NCBI GenBank assembly: GCA_036873755.1
Contig: JAVTVY010020580.1
Location: 16,128 to 80,127, forward strand
Direction: 5' to 3'
DNA length: 64,000 bases
DNA from: Hanleya hanleyi
Lineage: Eukaryota; Mollusca; Polyplacophora; Lepidopleurida; Hanleyidae
Shown: positions 39,310 through 51,461 of the stretch, piece by piece
Layout: every line of letters starts with the position of its first letter
Numbering within the stretch: the first letter of the stretch is position 1
Notes under the pieces: model-generated
What the model was told of the DNA's origin: nothing
Seen by the model: only the letters and a program-made list of their open reading frames with translations
The model's database searches: none
Position numbers and translations under genes: made by a program

Positions 39310-41190
39310 TAAAATGGTTCTTGCTTCTTTGTGTCCGTGGATGTCCGTGTGTCCGTCCATGTCTGTTCGAAGCGATAACTTCCTAACGCTTTGTTGGATT
39401 CTTCCGAAATTCGGAATATGCATTCCTTGCGGCAAGACGCCAGTCCGTATTGCATTTCAGCAACATCTGCCTGAAGGTGGCGCCACTAGTTCTTGCTTCT
39501 TTGTGTCCGTGGATGTCCGTGTGTCCGTCCATATCTGTTCGAAGCGATAACTTCCTAACGCTTTGTTGGATTCTTCCGAAATTCGGAATATGCATTCCTT
39601 GCGGCAAGACGCCAGTCCGTATTGCATTTCAGCAACATCTGCCTGAAGGTGGCGCCACTAGTTCTTGCTTCTTTGCGTCCGTGGATGTCCGTGTGTCCGT
39701 CCATGTCTGTTCGAAGCGATAACTTCCTAACGCTTTGTTGGATTCTTCCGAAATTCGGAATATGCATTCCTTGCGGCAAGACGCCAGTCCGTATTGCATT
39801 TCAGCAACATCTGCCTGAAGGTGGCGCCACTAGTTCTTGCTTCTTTGCGTCCGTGGATGTCCGTGTGTCCGTCCATGTCTGTTCGAAGCGATAACTTCCT
39901 AACGCTTTGTTGGATTCTTCCGAAATTCGGAATATGCATTCCTTGCGGCAAGACGCCAGTCCGTATTGCATTTCAGCAACATCTGCCTGAAGGTGGCGCC
40001 ACTAGTTCTTGCTTCTTTGCGTCCGTGGATGTCCGTGTGTCCGTCCATGTCTGTTCGAAGCGATAACTTCCTAACGCTTTGTTGGATTCTTCCGAAATTC
40101 GGAATATGCATTCCTTGCGGCAAGACGCCAGTCCGTATTGCATTTCAGCAACATCTGCCTGAAGGTGGCGCCGCTAGTTCTTGCTTCTTTGCGTATGTGG
40201 ATGTCCGTGTACGTCCGTGCATGTCTGTTCGAATTAAGCGATAACTTTCTAACGCTTAGTTGGATTCTTCCGAAATTCGGAATATGCATTCCTTGCGGCA
40301 AGACGCCAGTCCGTATTGCATTTCAGCAACATCTGCCTGAAGGTGGCGCCGCTAGTTCTTGCTTCTTTGTGTATGTGGATGTCCGTGTACGTCCGTGCAT
40401 GTCTGTTCGAAGCGATAACTTTCTAACGCTTAGTTGGATTCTTCCGAAATTCGGCATACGCATTCCTTGCGACAAGACACCAGTCCGTATTGCATTTCAG
40501 CAACATCTGCTTGAAGGTGGCGCCACTAGTTCTTGCTTCTTCGTATCCGTGAATGTCCGTGTACGTCTGTTCGAAGTGATAACTTCCTAATGCTTTGTTG
40601 GATTCTTCCGAAATTCGGAATATGCATACCTTGCGACAAGATGCCAGTCTGTATTACATCTCAGCAACATCTGCCTGAAGGTGGCGCTACTGGTTCTTAC
40701 TTCTTTGTGTCCGTGGATGTTCGTGTACGTCCGTGCATGTCTGTTCGAAGCGATAACTTCCTAAAGTTTTGTTGGATTCTTCCAAAATTAGAATACGCAT
40801 TCCTTGTGACAAGACGCCAGTCCGTATTACATTTCAGCAACATCTGCCTGAAGGTAGCGCCACTGGTTCTTGCTTCTTTGAGTCTGTGGATGTTCGTGTA
40901 CGTCCGTGCATCTCTGTTTAAAGCGATAACTTCCTAACGCTCTGTTGGATTCTTCCGAAATTCAGCATTCACATTCCTTGCGACAAGAGGTCGGTCCGTA
41001 TTGCATTTCACCAACATCGGCCTGAAGGTGGCGCCACTGGGTCAAAATAGATTTTTTTTCCGTGTACATCTGTTCGAAGCGATAACTTCCTAATGCTGTG
41101 TTGGGTTATTCCGAAATTCGGAATACGCATTCCTTGCAACAGGACGCCAGTCCGTATTGCATTTCAGCAACATCTGCCTGAAGGTGTCAC
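39310..41190 (+). repeat. 172-bp satellite array, about eleven units
   Basis: GTTCTTGCTTCTTTG marks at about 39316, 39488, 39660, 39832, 40004 and 40176 give an exact 172-bp period. Later units drift (172-178 bp) and decay. Each has GAAGCGATAACTTCCTAACG and the palindrome TTCCGAAATTCGGAA. The first units are almost identical, so recently amplified or homogenised. Since 172 is not a multiple of 3, frames across it are not genes. Confidence 0.95.
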
Positions 41191-43526
41191 CACTGAGTTT
41201 CTCTTCTTCTTGTCCGTTCCAGTCAAAATGGGCCTTCAATTTTGCTATATGAAATCATTCTATTCCACATCATATGATTTACCCTAAAGCTTTTGCATGA
41301 ACCATATTTTATTTCAGAAGTATAATGTGAAATAACTGGCGGGGATCCCCGCAGTACTGAATCCCTGATTTTTGAATTTCGTGTCATCTTAAACGAAGGA
41401 CAACATTTCCTTCAATTTTGCTAACAAATAATTGTATTGCACATCATAGGATTTACCCTGAAGCTTCTGCACCAATCATTTGTCTACACACGTATATTAC
41501 TATATTAATTACAACTGTGTTCCTAATGTTTGGGTGCACACTGTGCATGTGATCAATTTCCTGAATTGAACTGAATTCAACCTTGCTGGTCTACAGACTG
41601 ACAGATGATGGCATGCAGTTGTCAGTGCAGTTGTTAATGTACAGGGAGCTTTCTATGAATGAGTTGCAACCCCAAAAGGCTTAAAATTTATCAGGCACAG
41701 ACCCATGTTTTTACCCCTCTGCCATTTTTGGCCATGGGGTATTGTCATCATCTTGTACGTCCGTCTGTCCGTACGTCCGTTCGTGAGCGAGATAGCCGGA
41801 AAACTGTTTCGCTGATGAGTTCCAAATTTGGTATGCTTATTTGCCTAGTCAAGGACCAGAAGCCTATAGAATTGGGACCTGATTGGTACCTTAGCAGCCA
41901 TCTTTAATTTCATGCAAAATGGATAATGATCCATATCTCGGAAACCATTCAACTGTTCAATACGAAATTTGATATACATGTACATCATCGATACATCAAG
42001 CAACTTTCAACGAATTACCAAACAAGCTTTTCTGATTAGCTGGGAACCCTGGATGCCATCTTTAATTCATGCGAAATCGATAATGATAGCATACATATCT
42101 CGGTTACCATTCATTTGTTTTATATGAAGGTAGGTATGTATCATCAATACATCCAGATACTTTGAATCGGGACCTGATTGACTGAAAACCTTTGGTGGCC
42201 ATCTTTAATTTAGGCAAAATCATTAATGATCTATCTCTGATTCCGTTGGAGTGCTCAGTGAAAAATTTGGTATACATCATTGATGCATCAAGAGACTTGC
42301 GATGAATGACAGATCTGGTTTCTCTGATTGGGCGGAAATCTTGGCGGCCATCTTTAATTTATTCAGAATCTTTAATGATGTTTATCTCTGATACCATTCA
42401 AATGTTCTATACGAAACTTGATTTACAGCATCGATGTATGAAGAGACTTGCATTAATGAATAACCACATTAGTTCCTCTGAGTGACGGGAAGGATGGGCA
42501 ACCATCTTTAATTTATGTAAACTCATTAATGATCTCTATCTCTGACACTGTTCAAATGCTCAATGTAAAATTTGGTATACATTATCGGTGCATCATCTCG
42601 GTTACTTCTACACGATGTGCCTAGGATACAGTACTATACTATACACAATTTTTTGTAATTCAGCATCGCAGAAAACCACCATCGATTGCGTTTTCAATGG
42701 TAAAAGGGTTAGGAAAGAACTAAAAATATACTTCAATGCAGAGTGATTTTGATTGACGCCAGAAATCGCTCAGAACGCTTCTTCGGCGATCTAGACCCCA
42801 GGAGCATCTGGGGCCTGGGCGGCCCCTGGATCCTCACCTAAAGTGCAATGATAGTGGCCGTACCACTTTGAATTTGCTTCCGACGCCCCTGTATTAACAG
42901 ACAGTGTCAACATACTGTTCCAGCTGTCTCCCGTTCAGTGATTGGTCATTTGACCCCGCCATTTTAAACTAATACGAGCATTTTCATTGGATCACTATTA
43001 GATAAGACCCACCCCAATCTTCATACACAACCATGTGACTGTCTCAGTTGACTGATGACATAGCGCGGCCTCGTTTTTGAATCTGCCGTCTAACTGGGAA
43101 AATGTTGTTGTTGCTGCATCAGCCGATCATAGCCCCCTGTAGAAGATACTATAGGCTAATACATGTAGGCTACCATGCCATGAGATGATGCTTGGGATTG
43201 CATTTCGCTCACTTGCACCTACAGGTCGCGACAACTGGTGGCAATTTAAAATTTGGTTTCCGGGCAACAGGTTGATGCCTCCAGCTTCTCGTCAAATTTG
43301 GTTTGCAGATAATGCCTTGAGATGTCACTTGGGGATGCTTCTCGGTGCTTCACTCCATGGAAACTATATCACAGAAGCAATCAACTTTCAGTCAATCGTT
43401 CTGAGTTGATCTTAAAACTTGGGAAGGCAGAAAGACCCTTCCACATCCAACGCCTATGAAGCAGCAGTTGCCTCCCTCATGTATATCCCCTAAGACCAAC
43501 AATGCTAAAAAATATTGCTGCCATTT
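41191..43526 (+). repeat. Remainder of the TIR element, with degenerate ~150-bp repeats
   Basis: From about 41740 to 42620, five or six diverged units share GCCATCTTTAATTTATGC, AATGATCTATCTCTGA and GAAATTTGGTATACATCATCG. The first follows GTACGTCCGTCTGTCC, as at the start of a related satellite family. 42640-43526 has no gene that I recognise. Confidence 0.7.
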
Positions 43527-46500
43527 CGGCGGGGGACCTAGCATCCTCTGGCTGCTTGTCTTAGTCTTGTGATGATGCGGTCATCACGCTTATTGTCTAA
43601 CTGGAATCCTTGGACTTGTCTTTTATCTCCATCAAGAACCTTATGTAACCATCGTCCACGTTCTTCTTCGTTCCATTCCTTTTGTCACTTGCTATCTATT
43701 TTGCGTCTAATGATAATGTTGAGTTCCTTATATCCTAATCCTATTGTCACATCGTGTGTAGTTTTTGCAAGACTGTCTTTGGCAGTTTGGTTGGCTGCTT
43801 CGTTACCTCTGATGTTGACATGCGCGGGGACCCAAGCTAAAATGGCGTCTATACCCTCGTTGTGTATTTGTGTACAGATATATTCTATTTTGTGTATGAG
43901 ATCAGGTCTACTGTTAGATATAGAATTTTCAATGGATGTGAGTCCACTAAGGGAATCGCTGAGTATCACAGCACGGATTGGTTTGTGCTCGATGATCCAT
44001 TCCAGAGCCTTAATTATAGCAATCAGTTCACTAGTGTATACAGACATATTGTCTGGAAGTTTGAAACCATTTTGTATGTTGAGCTCAGGTATAACAAAAG
44101 CTGATCCTGTGTTATTACTTGTGTTTTTCGATCCGTCTGTATAGATTTTAAGTAATTTTTCCAGTTTTGGTTGATATATTCAAGGGTGGTGGCTCTTATA
44201 AAGTCTGGGTTGTCCTTCTTTGTGAGGTAGTCGTGTATACTTGTGTCAACGTGGGGCGACTCTAATTCCCAGGGTGGCCTAGTGATTTTGTCTGTGTCGC
44301 AGATGTGTGCGATGGGTATTTCGTGTTCTCGGAATAGGTTATTTACGGTGTAGCCGAGGGGGGCGGAGTCTTTTTCCCAGTTTTTCTTTAAATATTCATA
44401 TTCACTTTTATCTTCAAAATTTTTGTGGCATGGGTGATTATTGCCCTTAGCTCTAGTTTTTCCTGCATATTTCAGGGACAGTTCCTGTTTCTCATTGGTT
44501 TCTATTTGAAGACTACATAAGGCGGTTCCCTTGAAGGCTCCAGTAGCTATTTTTAAAGCAGAATATTGGATGTTGTCTATTCTTTTTAGTTGTGCAGTGT
44601 CTTACATGCGGATTGGTAGGCGATGGACCCGTAATCTATTTTTGACCTAATAAGAGTTTGGTATAATTTTATCAAACTATATTTACTCGCTCCCCAGTTT
44701 GTCCCAGACACACACCTCATGAGGTTCAGGTCCTTATTGCACCGAAGAACTAGTTGATCGATGTGGTCTTTCCATGTGAGTTTTCTGTCAAAGATCATAC
44801 CTAGATATTTAACACTATTTTTGATGTGTTTATTGTTTAAGAATATAATACCCGTTCTTTTGAGAGCGGAAAATTTGAAGCCCCATTTATCCACCCAGCC
44901 GCTAATTGTATCTAGTGTTTTTTGCATTATACCTGTAAGTTTTTTTATGGAACGTGCGGTTTTCCAGAGGGCGGAATCGTCAGCAAATAGGGACTGTTCT
45001 ACTTCTGGATGTTTCGTGTCAATTTCATCGGCTAGGCCATTGATGAGGATGTTAAAAAGGGTGGGGCTAATGACGCTTCCCTGAGGGGTACCGTTGTCTA
45101 GTTGATGGTCGGTGGATAGGGTGTTTCCTAGGCGAACTTTAAAATTTCTGTTGTTTAGGAAGTTTTTTATCCAGTGTTGCATTCTTCCCTTAATCCCAAG
45201 TTTGCTTAATTGAATAATTATGCCGTCCTGCCATACACGGTCAAATGCTTTTTCTATGTCTAGAAAGATACCTATAGTGTGTACTGATGTTTGGCATTTC
45301 CCTTTTTTATTGAGTGTTGTAATCTGGCTATATGGTCTAACGTACTTCTGTTCTTACGAAAGCCGCTTTGGGTTTTGTTTAATAAGTTGTTGTTTTCCAT
45401 ATGAAATTCCAGTCTATTCTTTACCATGGTTTCCATTATTTTGCATAGATTTGAAGTGAGAGAAATTGGGCGGTAAGAGCTGCTGTCTGATGGATCTTTA
45501 CTTGGTTTTGGGATTGGGATAACGATAGATGTTTTCCATTTACTTGGAAGTTGTTTGGTCTGCCAGCTGACATTAATTAGTTTCAAAATTAGTTTCTGTG
45601 TTTTATTTGGTATGTGTTTAAGGATCGTGTATCCTAGTTTGTCTTCACCAGGTGAGCTCTCTTTTTTTACAGTGTATAGCTTTGCGGTATTCATTAATGT
45701 TGAAGTCTGCATTGAGATAGTTTTCTAGATGATCGTCCAAATCGTTTTCTATCGTTGTCTCTTCCTTAATTTTTCTGAATTCTGGTTTCAGGTTGCTATC
45801 GCTACTGTTTGAAGCGAAAGATTCGGCGAGGTGTTCTGCCTTTTCTTTGTTCGTTTTTTTAGTTTTGTTCAGTACAGGGACTGTGTTTGTTAACTTTCCT
45901 TGTATATTTTTTATTTTGTTCCATACTTTTTTTGAATTGGTTTTGGTATCTATAGTGTTGCAAAAGTCTTCCCAGCATTTGGATTTAGCTTCTTTGACAC
46001 TTTTTTCAGCTATGATTTTGAGTTCCTTGTAGTCCGCGTGATCACTTTGGAGCCTACTTTTATTGAATTTTCTAAGTGCCTTCTTTTTGGCCGCAATATT
46101 CTTTGCACACTCTGGGTTCCACCAGGGTACCGGGTTTTTGCTGTGGCGTTGTTGTGATATCGGAATATATTTTTGTGCTATGTTTAGTAGTGAATTTGTA
46201 ATGTTTTCATTAAACATCTCTGGATCGGAATTGAATATCTCGTCATGATTTAGGCTTTGACAGTCTTTCTGGAAGCTTTTCCAGTCGGCTTTGGAGTACT
46301 GAAATTTTGGGGGAGGGGGGCGTCTGTCCTTTCAGAGTCCGGTTTTATACTAATTTTCGTCAGAATGGCGAAGTGGTCGCTGTCAATCGTGTCGGGAATT
46401 ACTTCCCATTCGGATTTAACAGCTAGATCAGGGGAGACAATAGTTAAATCTATTGCAGATAGTTTACCGGTGTTCATGTCTATTCGCGTCCCGTGGCCAT

Positions 46501-47098
46501 TATTTAAATAGCACAGGTTGTTTTGGTCAAGCCATTTTTCCACTACTTGGCCTTTTTCGTCTGCCTTGATGCAATTGTCGTCCCAAATGGGGTTATGACT
46601 GTTGTAATCACCACATATGATAATAGGGGAGTTAAATTTCTTTGTGATGTTGTCCAGTTCTTTTGGGGAGATTTTCTTTAGACTTCCTGGGGCATATAAA
46701 TTAAAGATGTTAATAGGTTTGTTATTGAAGAAGACCTGAATAGCGTGCCATTCGAGATCGTCACTGGTAGGGTTTTATCTAGTTCTATGTGAATCAGGTC
46801 CTCTTTTATTAATATGAGGTTTCCCCCTAGTGCACCTGTAAGTCTGTCTGATCTATACGGCTTATATCCGTTTATTGTAAATTTATTTTTTCCTGGCTTC
46901 AGAAAAGTTTCCTGAACACAAATTATATCTGGGTTGATTTCATTTACTAAGACTTTAAGATTGTCCCCGTTTTTCCTGATGCTTCGGGCATTCCATTGGA
47001 GTACGGTGAATTGTTTATTGAAAATTGGGTTGTTATGTATTACGCGGTGGGTCTAACCTATTGTCCCAGGTGTTCTCATATTAGAGGTGTTGAGGGCG

Positions 47099-47425
47099 CT
47101 ATTGTTTTTCTTGGGAGTTGATGTTTTTTTTTGTATTTTGGATTTTACATGCTATTATTTCTTTGGGGTTAAATTCCCAATTCAAGAAGTCTTGAGCAAT
47201 GCGGGCTATTATGTCAGCTTTGTTTGTTTTGAGGTTGGCATTGTGAACTGAGTTAATAACAATGTTAATAAAGCCTAGGAATTCGATTTTACTCAAGCTA
47301 ATTGTTTCGGGGTTGTCCGCGGTTTCTGACTTCATTGTTTGTTCTGTCACTGGTGCCTTGTTGTTAATTGCTACTTCGCTCACAGATTTTCGCAGGTCTA
47401 TTGTTTCTCTGAGTTTTTGGTTCAC
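47099..47425 (-). pseudogene. LINE ORF1 C-terminal fragment
   Basis: 108 codons ending close to the ORF2 start, with the pattern of LINE ORF1 C termini (LKTNKADIIARIAQDFLNWE). The N-terminal part is missing because the LINE is truncated at 47456. Confidence 0.5.
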
Positions 47426-47456
47426 TTTTGTTTCTCTGACTGCTTCTGCGTAGGAG

Positions 47457-48418
47457 ATTCCCTAATAATTCCCTCTTTTATACGTTTTTCCGTGACATTC
47501 GTGTCTTTTCGGCAAACTCCGCGTCTCTTCGGTCACCTCCGTGTCTTTTCGGTAACGTCCGTGACTCTTCGGGCACCTCCGTGTCTCTTCGGTAACCTCC
47601 GTGACATCGACATCTTCGGCCACCTCCGTGTCTCTTCGGTGACCTCCGTGACATCTTCGGTAACCTCCGTGTCTCTTCGGGCACCTCCGTGACATCTTCG
47701 GTCACCTCCGTGTCTTCCTCCGTAACTACCCGACTGTTCCCGTGTAAACTCGGATGTACCCGGAACACACAGCTAAAGGACCCGGATATAAGTCCCCGGA
47801 TGTAAACCACAGATGAACAGGTCAGTACACGCATTCCTATCATTCAATATGACCTTGAACTATCACCTGATCTCCCCGTGATTCCCCAAATACAAGTCAG
47901 TACACGCATCCCACCAATGGTATTGCTAAAGGACCCGGATATAGGGCAATCCTTGCGAACGTGCAACAATGTTGCAATTCGGGGAGCCAGGTGTTCGGCA
48001 CGTGACAACCTCAAGCAGACGACAGCGAAATTCTGGCGGGAAAAACCCCACAGACAGTACATGGCCTATCATGTTCCCACGGACCTCACCGAAAAGACAC
48101 GGACGTACCCTTCGCACCTCACCGAAAAAAACACGAAGGTGAACGACATTGTAGGGAAAAACCCCACAGACGGGTTAGTACATGTCCTATCAGGTTCACA
48201 GGTCACGCCCCATTCACCCAGACCGGAAGTGACGTCATACCGCACGTGATGGAAAAACCCCAACCCTAACATGTGTAAACATGATCCAAGGTCAAACACA
48301 AGATGAAAGGATACAGGTCAACTCAAGTGCACTCATTGACCTTTGACCTCTGTCACGTGATATGCAAATTTCTGAGGTCAAAGGTCAATACGCGGGTTAA
48401 TGCGCACTATATACTACT
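47457..48418 (-). repeat. Polinton right terminal inverted repeat (outer part)
   Basis: Complement of 20792-21529 with one extra ~220-bp segment (about 47798-48020). That segment holds degenerate TIR-like words (ATATCCGGGTCCTTTAGC, GCGTGTACTGACTTG). Ends in ...ATACTACT at 48418. Contains the mirrored CRE/ETS and origin-like blocks. Confidence 0.95.
48335..48389 (-). promoter_or_regulatory. Right terminal control block: inverted DR1 pair, E-box, octamer
   Basis: ATTGACCTTTGACCTC (48335-48350), CACGTG (48354-48359), ATGCAAAT (48362-48369) and GAGGTCAAAGGTCAAT (48374-48389). The octamer is again 50-57 nt from the end. Mirror image of 20821-20875. Confidence 0.7.
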
Positions 48419-49078
48419 CAGGCAGTTCCATCTTGCTAGCTGTCTTCTATACCGAAATAGCTTGGAAACTTCTAAAAAGTGCCCATGATTTCCCGCCTTG
48501 GTCAGGTAGGGTTACCGTTCATTGGTTGCTATATTATTCAGACTATGTTGCCACCCCATGATCTGCTTCACTATATTAGATCAGCCATTGTGTAAAATTG
48601 GACAGGAATTGAACAGAAAGAAAAACCTGTAGCTTGACCAAGAGATCTTTCTTTGATCCTCATGGCTTTTCGTAGCTTTTGGGACGCCATCTTGGATTGA
48701 CCCACTTTTTTATACTTAGCTACCACTCTGACATGGCCAGCAGGGTTTTTTGTCACCTACAGGTATCACGTGATAAGAAAAACATCATGAAGCTTTGCCC
48801 CTCAAGAAGGTACCAATAAGTAAAATTTCGGGTCCTAGCTCATGGACTAAAGGTAGACCTACAATTCTCATGGCATCAGACAGTGTACCTCCAAAGTACT
48901 GTCAGATATGCCGATATTTTGGCCTATGTTGTTGTTTGTTCGGACATCCCTCCTTTCATCTAGGAGCACCCTCGTTGGAGGTAAAAACATAGATATTAAA
49001 AACATAAAACACTTGTGTTAAGATCTCATAGAGTACGTCTAAAATAACTTATATACAACGCGACTAGCTCTCTCTCTC
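48419..49078. other. Right flank of the Polinton
   Basis: No gene, repeat or conserved motif recognised. Confidence 0.4.
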
Positions 49079-49114
49079 TCATTGATTGGCTATTATCACA
49101 CTTCTCTCTGTATG

Positions 49115-49845
49115 CAGGGCGAAACACAGTAGTATGATGGCCGAGAAGGGACATCGCTGTATTGTGTTATGAATCGGGACCGACACACGAAGGCAGGATG
49201 CGAAGTCGCGAAGGCAGGATGCGAAGTCGCGAGGCCAGGATGCGAAGTCGCGAGGCCAGGATGCGAAATCAAAACAGCGAAGCGCGAAGTCAGGATGCGA
49301 AGTCAGGATGCGAAGCGTGAAGTCAGGATACGAAGTCGCGAGGCCAGGATGCGAAATCAAAACAACAAAGCGCGAAGTCAGGATGCGAAGTCAGGATGCG
49401 AAGCGCGAAGTCAGGATGCGAAGTCACGAGGGCAGGATGCGAAATCAAAACAGCGAGGCGCGAAGCGCGAAGTCAGGATGCGAAATCAAAACAGCGAAGC
49501 GCGAAGTCAGGATGTGAAATCAAAACAGCGAAGCGCGAAGCCAGGATGCGAAATCAAAACAGCGAAACGCGAAGTCAGGATGCGAAATCAAAACAGCGAA
49601 GCGCGAAGTCAGGATGCGAAATCAAAACAGCGAGGTGCGAAGCGCGAAGTCAGGATGCAAAATCAAAACAGCGAGGCGCGAAGCGCGAAGTCAGGATGCG
49701 AAATCAAAACAGCGAGGCGCGAAGCGCGAAGTCAGGATGCGAAATTAAAACATCAGCATTGCGCATGATCCTATCAAAACGAGGCCGGTTTGTAGCCCCG
49801 ATTCCTAATATACATTGTAGGGGCAATTGAAGATTATTGCTGGTT
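49115..49845 (+). mobile_element. LINE 3' end with minisatellite, plus orientation
   Basis: Starts inside the last codons of a LINE ORF2 (shared with 52900-52950 on the other strand), then about 550 bp of GCGAAGTCAGGATGCGAAAT and CAAAACAGCGAAGCGCGAAG modules, then a unique tail ending near ACATTGTAGGGGCA. Its repeat-encoded open frames on one strand are not proteins. Confidence 0.8.
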
Positions 49846-50606
49846 GTTGTTATCACAGCAACGGAGGAAGTAAAATTATTCTGATGTGTATCTTTTCTTT
49901 GCATTACTGATGTTTTATAGAAATTCACAAATGGTATTTGAATATATTTTCAGCTCTGGTGTTTCGGGAATGATTAAAACCAACCCGAATAATTGATAAT
50001 TTATACTGAAGCGCTCAAAGCTTGCTTAAGACTCTATGTCAGCCTGGTGACTGTTCAGGTTGACATTTTTATTCCAATCTTGCCAAATTTCCAGTTAGCC
50101 TGGTGTGTGAATGGGCCATACCATCTAGGAATAATTGAGAATTATTGCTTTCCAGATAAATTGGTCTTTATATATAGTGTATATAGTGTAATTTTTCATG
50201 CTTGGCAAACACGGGCTCTCGCTTTAAAATATGGCCACGTATGAGTATTATAGTAAGCTATATGATAATTTAGTGATTCTAAAAAAAAATAGAAATTATA
50301 AAATTGAAAAAAATTAAAATTTTAAAATTAAAAAATATATATCTCTGACACAACAGTGCTACTTAGCCTAGACTCGTACCTAGCCCTCAACTCACACGCA
50401 CCATAGAGCGATAGCGAATTGGAGCTGGGTACGAGTCTATACTTAGCCCTGTGTCCTAAACGATCCGGGCCAATTCTAAGATGGAGCCAGGAGGTTTGTA
50501 CAAATTTAGGATTGATGATATAAAATGTGAAATCAAGGTTCAATATTTCCATACATCCTTATTATGTGCTAATAAATATATACACACGGAAACATATATG
50601 TTATTA

Positions 50607-50729
50607 ATCGATTGTTTTCGTATTGCCTTCGTATTGACCTGAGGGTCGCCGTATTGGCCCGAGGCCGCAGGCCGAGGGTCAATACGGCGACCCGAAGGTC
50701 AATACTAAGGCTATACGAAAACAATCGAT
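50607..50729. repeat. Near-perfect palindrome, MITE-like
   Basis: Arms of about 58 bp: ATCGATTGTTTTCGTATTGC ... and its complement ending ...ACGAAAACAATCGAT, around a GAGGCCGCAGGCC centre. Few mismatches. Flanks TATGTTATTA and TCATAATATT show no clear duplication. Confidence 0.7.
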
Positions 50730-51008
50730 TCATAATATTTTTATTAATTAACATTTACTGGCCGTGTTCTTGTTTTTCCAATCTTGAGTGGCAGCATCCG
50801 CTTCTTGCTCTGTAACAGGTTTAAATCGTTTTAAATCGTCTCCACATATCTCCTCAAACTCTAAAATTCCACCCACGAACCCCAACCTGTAACCATCTCG
50901 GTCATCTATACGCGGTAAGACTGACCCTGGGATCGTATGTATCCATTTTCAGCCTACTTTCGGCAAATGCAAGAGGGAATTTCCAGAAATCAATACCACG
51001 TGACTTCG

Positions 51009-51461
51009 TCAGCCAATCAGCAAAAGTCGACGTAACCCTAACGTAACTCGCCATTTTCGAATCATGTGATGCCCTACTTGTTCAAAATTACAGATCCACC
51101 ACACCTCTTGTATGATAGGAAAGTTATTCATACCTATATATTTTGTAAGCCCAGGCAATATCTGTTTCAGAAGTGGCATGAATACGTGTAATTTATCAGA
51201 TTTCTCGAGTCTGTTCTCCGCCGGATGAAGGCCGAACAGAATCCGGTAAAACACCGGATATCGCTCCGCGATAATGGAGACACACGATTCGCAAGCCATC
51301 TCATGGATGGCGAAGTGTACGCAAATGCCACGAACCCTTGAATAACACGCTCTGCGCTCGCCATCGCGCTGAACAAACAATACTGCTGTTGTCTGTTTCT
51401 CCAGTCGTCGGTCCTTACTGCTAGTTACGGCTGCACTCGTTGACCTCGGCCAATACAACAT
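51009..51461 (-). other. Unassigned 150-codon open frame
   Basis: Higher GC than its surroundings; contains SVSIIAERYPVFYRIL-like and KLHVFMPLLKQILPGLTKY stretches. No domain recognised. After ...LTKYIG the minus strand reads TATATAG|GTATG, a possible splice donor, so it might hold a host exon. Could equally be chance. Confidence 0.2.

Larger units (their letters stand above)
39281..43537. mobile_element. TIR element carrying tandem repeats, inserted in LINE ORF2
   Basis: Perfect 11-bp inverted ends GTCCCCCGCCG (39281-39291) and CGGCGGGGGAC (43527-43537). CTAG lies at 39275-39278 and 43538-43541; on the left two extra T separate it from the TIR. Removing the element and one CTAG brings the RNase H and Cys-rich parts of the LINE together. 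Contents are a 172-bp array and a second degenerate array, no transposase. It resembles non-autonomous TIR elements with internal satellites such as the pearl-type elements of bivalves; that affiliation is an inference. Confidence 0.8.
38998..47040 (-). pseudogene. LINE ORF2: endonuclease, RT, RNase H, Cys-rich end
   Basis: APE endonuclease about 47036-46250 (QWNARSIRK, CGDYNSHNPIWDDN, IDSDHFAI). RT about 46217-44586, with GTPQGSVISPTLFNILI (about 45090) and catalytic FADD (about 44985). RNase H about 44047-43685 (LSDSLSGL, WVPAHVNIRGNEAAN). The C-terminal Cys/His motif CTACNNVEETIEHVLLEC (39240-39187) lies beyond the inserted DNA element; stop at 38998-39000. Several stops and frameshifts break it. 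Confidence 0.9.
37280..47456 (-). mobile_element. RNase-H-type LINE inserted in the Polinton right TIR
   Basis: Target duplication ATTC (GAAT on the minus strand) at 37276-37279 and 47457-47460. The empty site is preserved in the left TIR as AGGGAATTGC near 21524-21533. Minus-strand order: ORF1 C terminus, ORF2 (endonuclease, RT, RNase H, Cys-rich end), ~133-bp repeats, an SGNH-hydrolase frame, and a 3' end with hairpin and (AATC)n tail. A 4.26-kb DNA element splits ORF2. Likely I-group because of the RNase H. Confidence 0.88.
20792..48418. mobile_element. Maverick/Polinton (adintovirus-like) element with nested insertions
   Basis: Ends are AGTAGTATATAGTGCGC on both sides; Polintons typically begin AG and end CT. 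Long TIRs, protein-primed DNA polymerase B, chromodomain integrase, adenovirus-type protease, packaging ATPase, double-jelly-roll major capsid and single-jelly-roll penton define the family. Total span is 27627 bp; without the 10177-bp LINE insertion it is about 17.45 kb, within the usual Polinton range. Several essential genes are broken, so it is an inactive copy. Polymerase is on the plus strand; most virion genes are on the minus strand and converge on it. Confidence 0.97.

Noticed and set aside
39209..40937. Repeated 74-92 codon frames on both strands
   Set aside because: They recur with the 172-bp satellite, which is not a multiple of three; no domain.
39310..41190. CRISPR-like array
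   Set aside because: Units are contiguous 172-bp satellites without unique spacers, in a eukaryotic TIR element.
43569..44144. 191-codon plus-strand frame
   Set aside because: Antisense shadow of the LINE RNase H domain.
20786..48424. 6-bp target duplication of the Polinton
   Set aside because: CAGTTA and CAGGCA match at only four of six positions; cannot be called a duplication.
49169..49830. Open frames rich in DAKSKQRSAKSGCE
   Set aside because: Minisatellite translation; three frames are open at once because the unit lacks stops.
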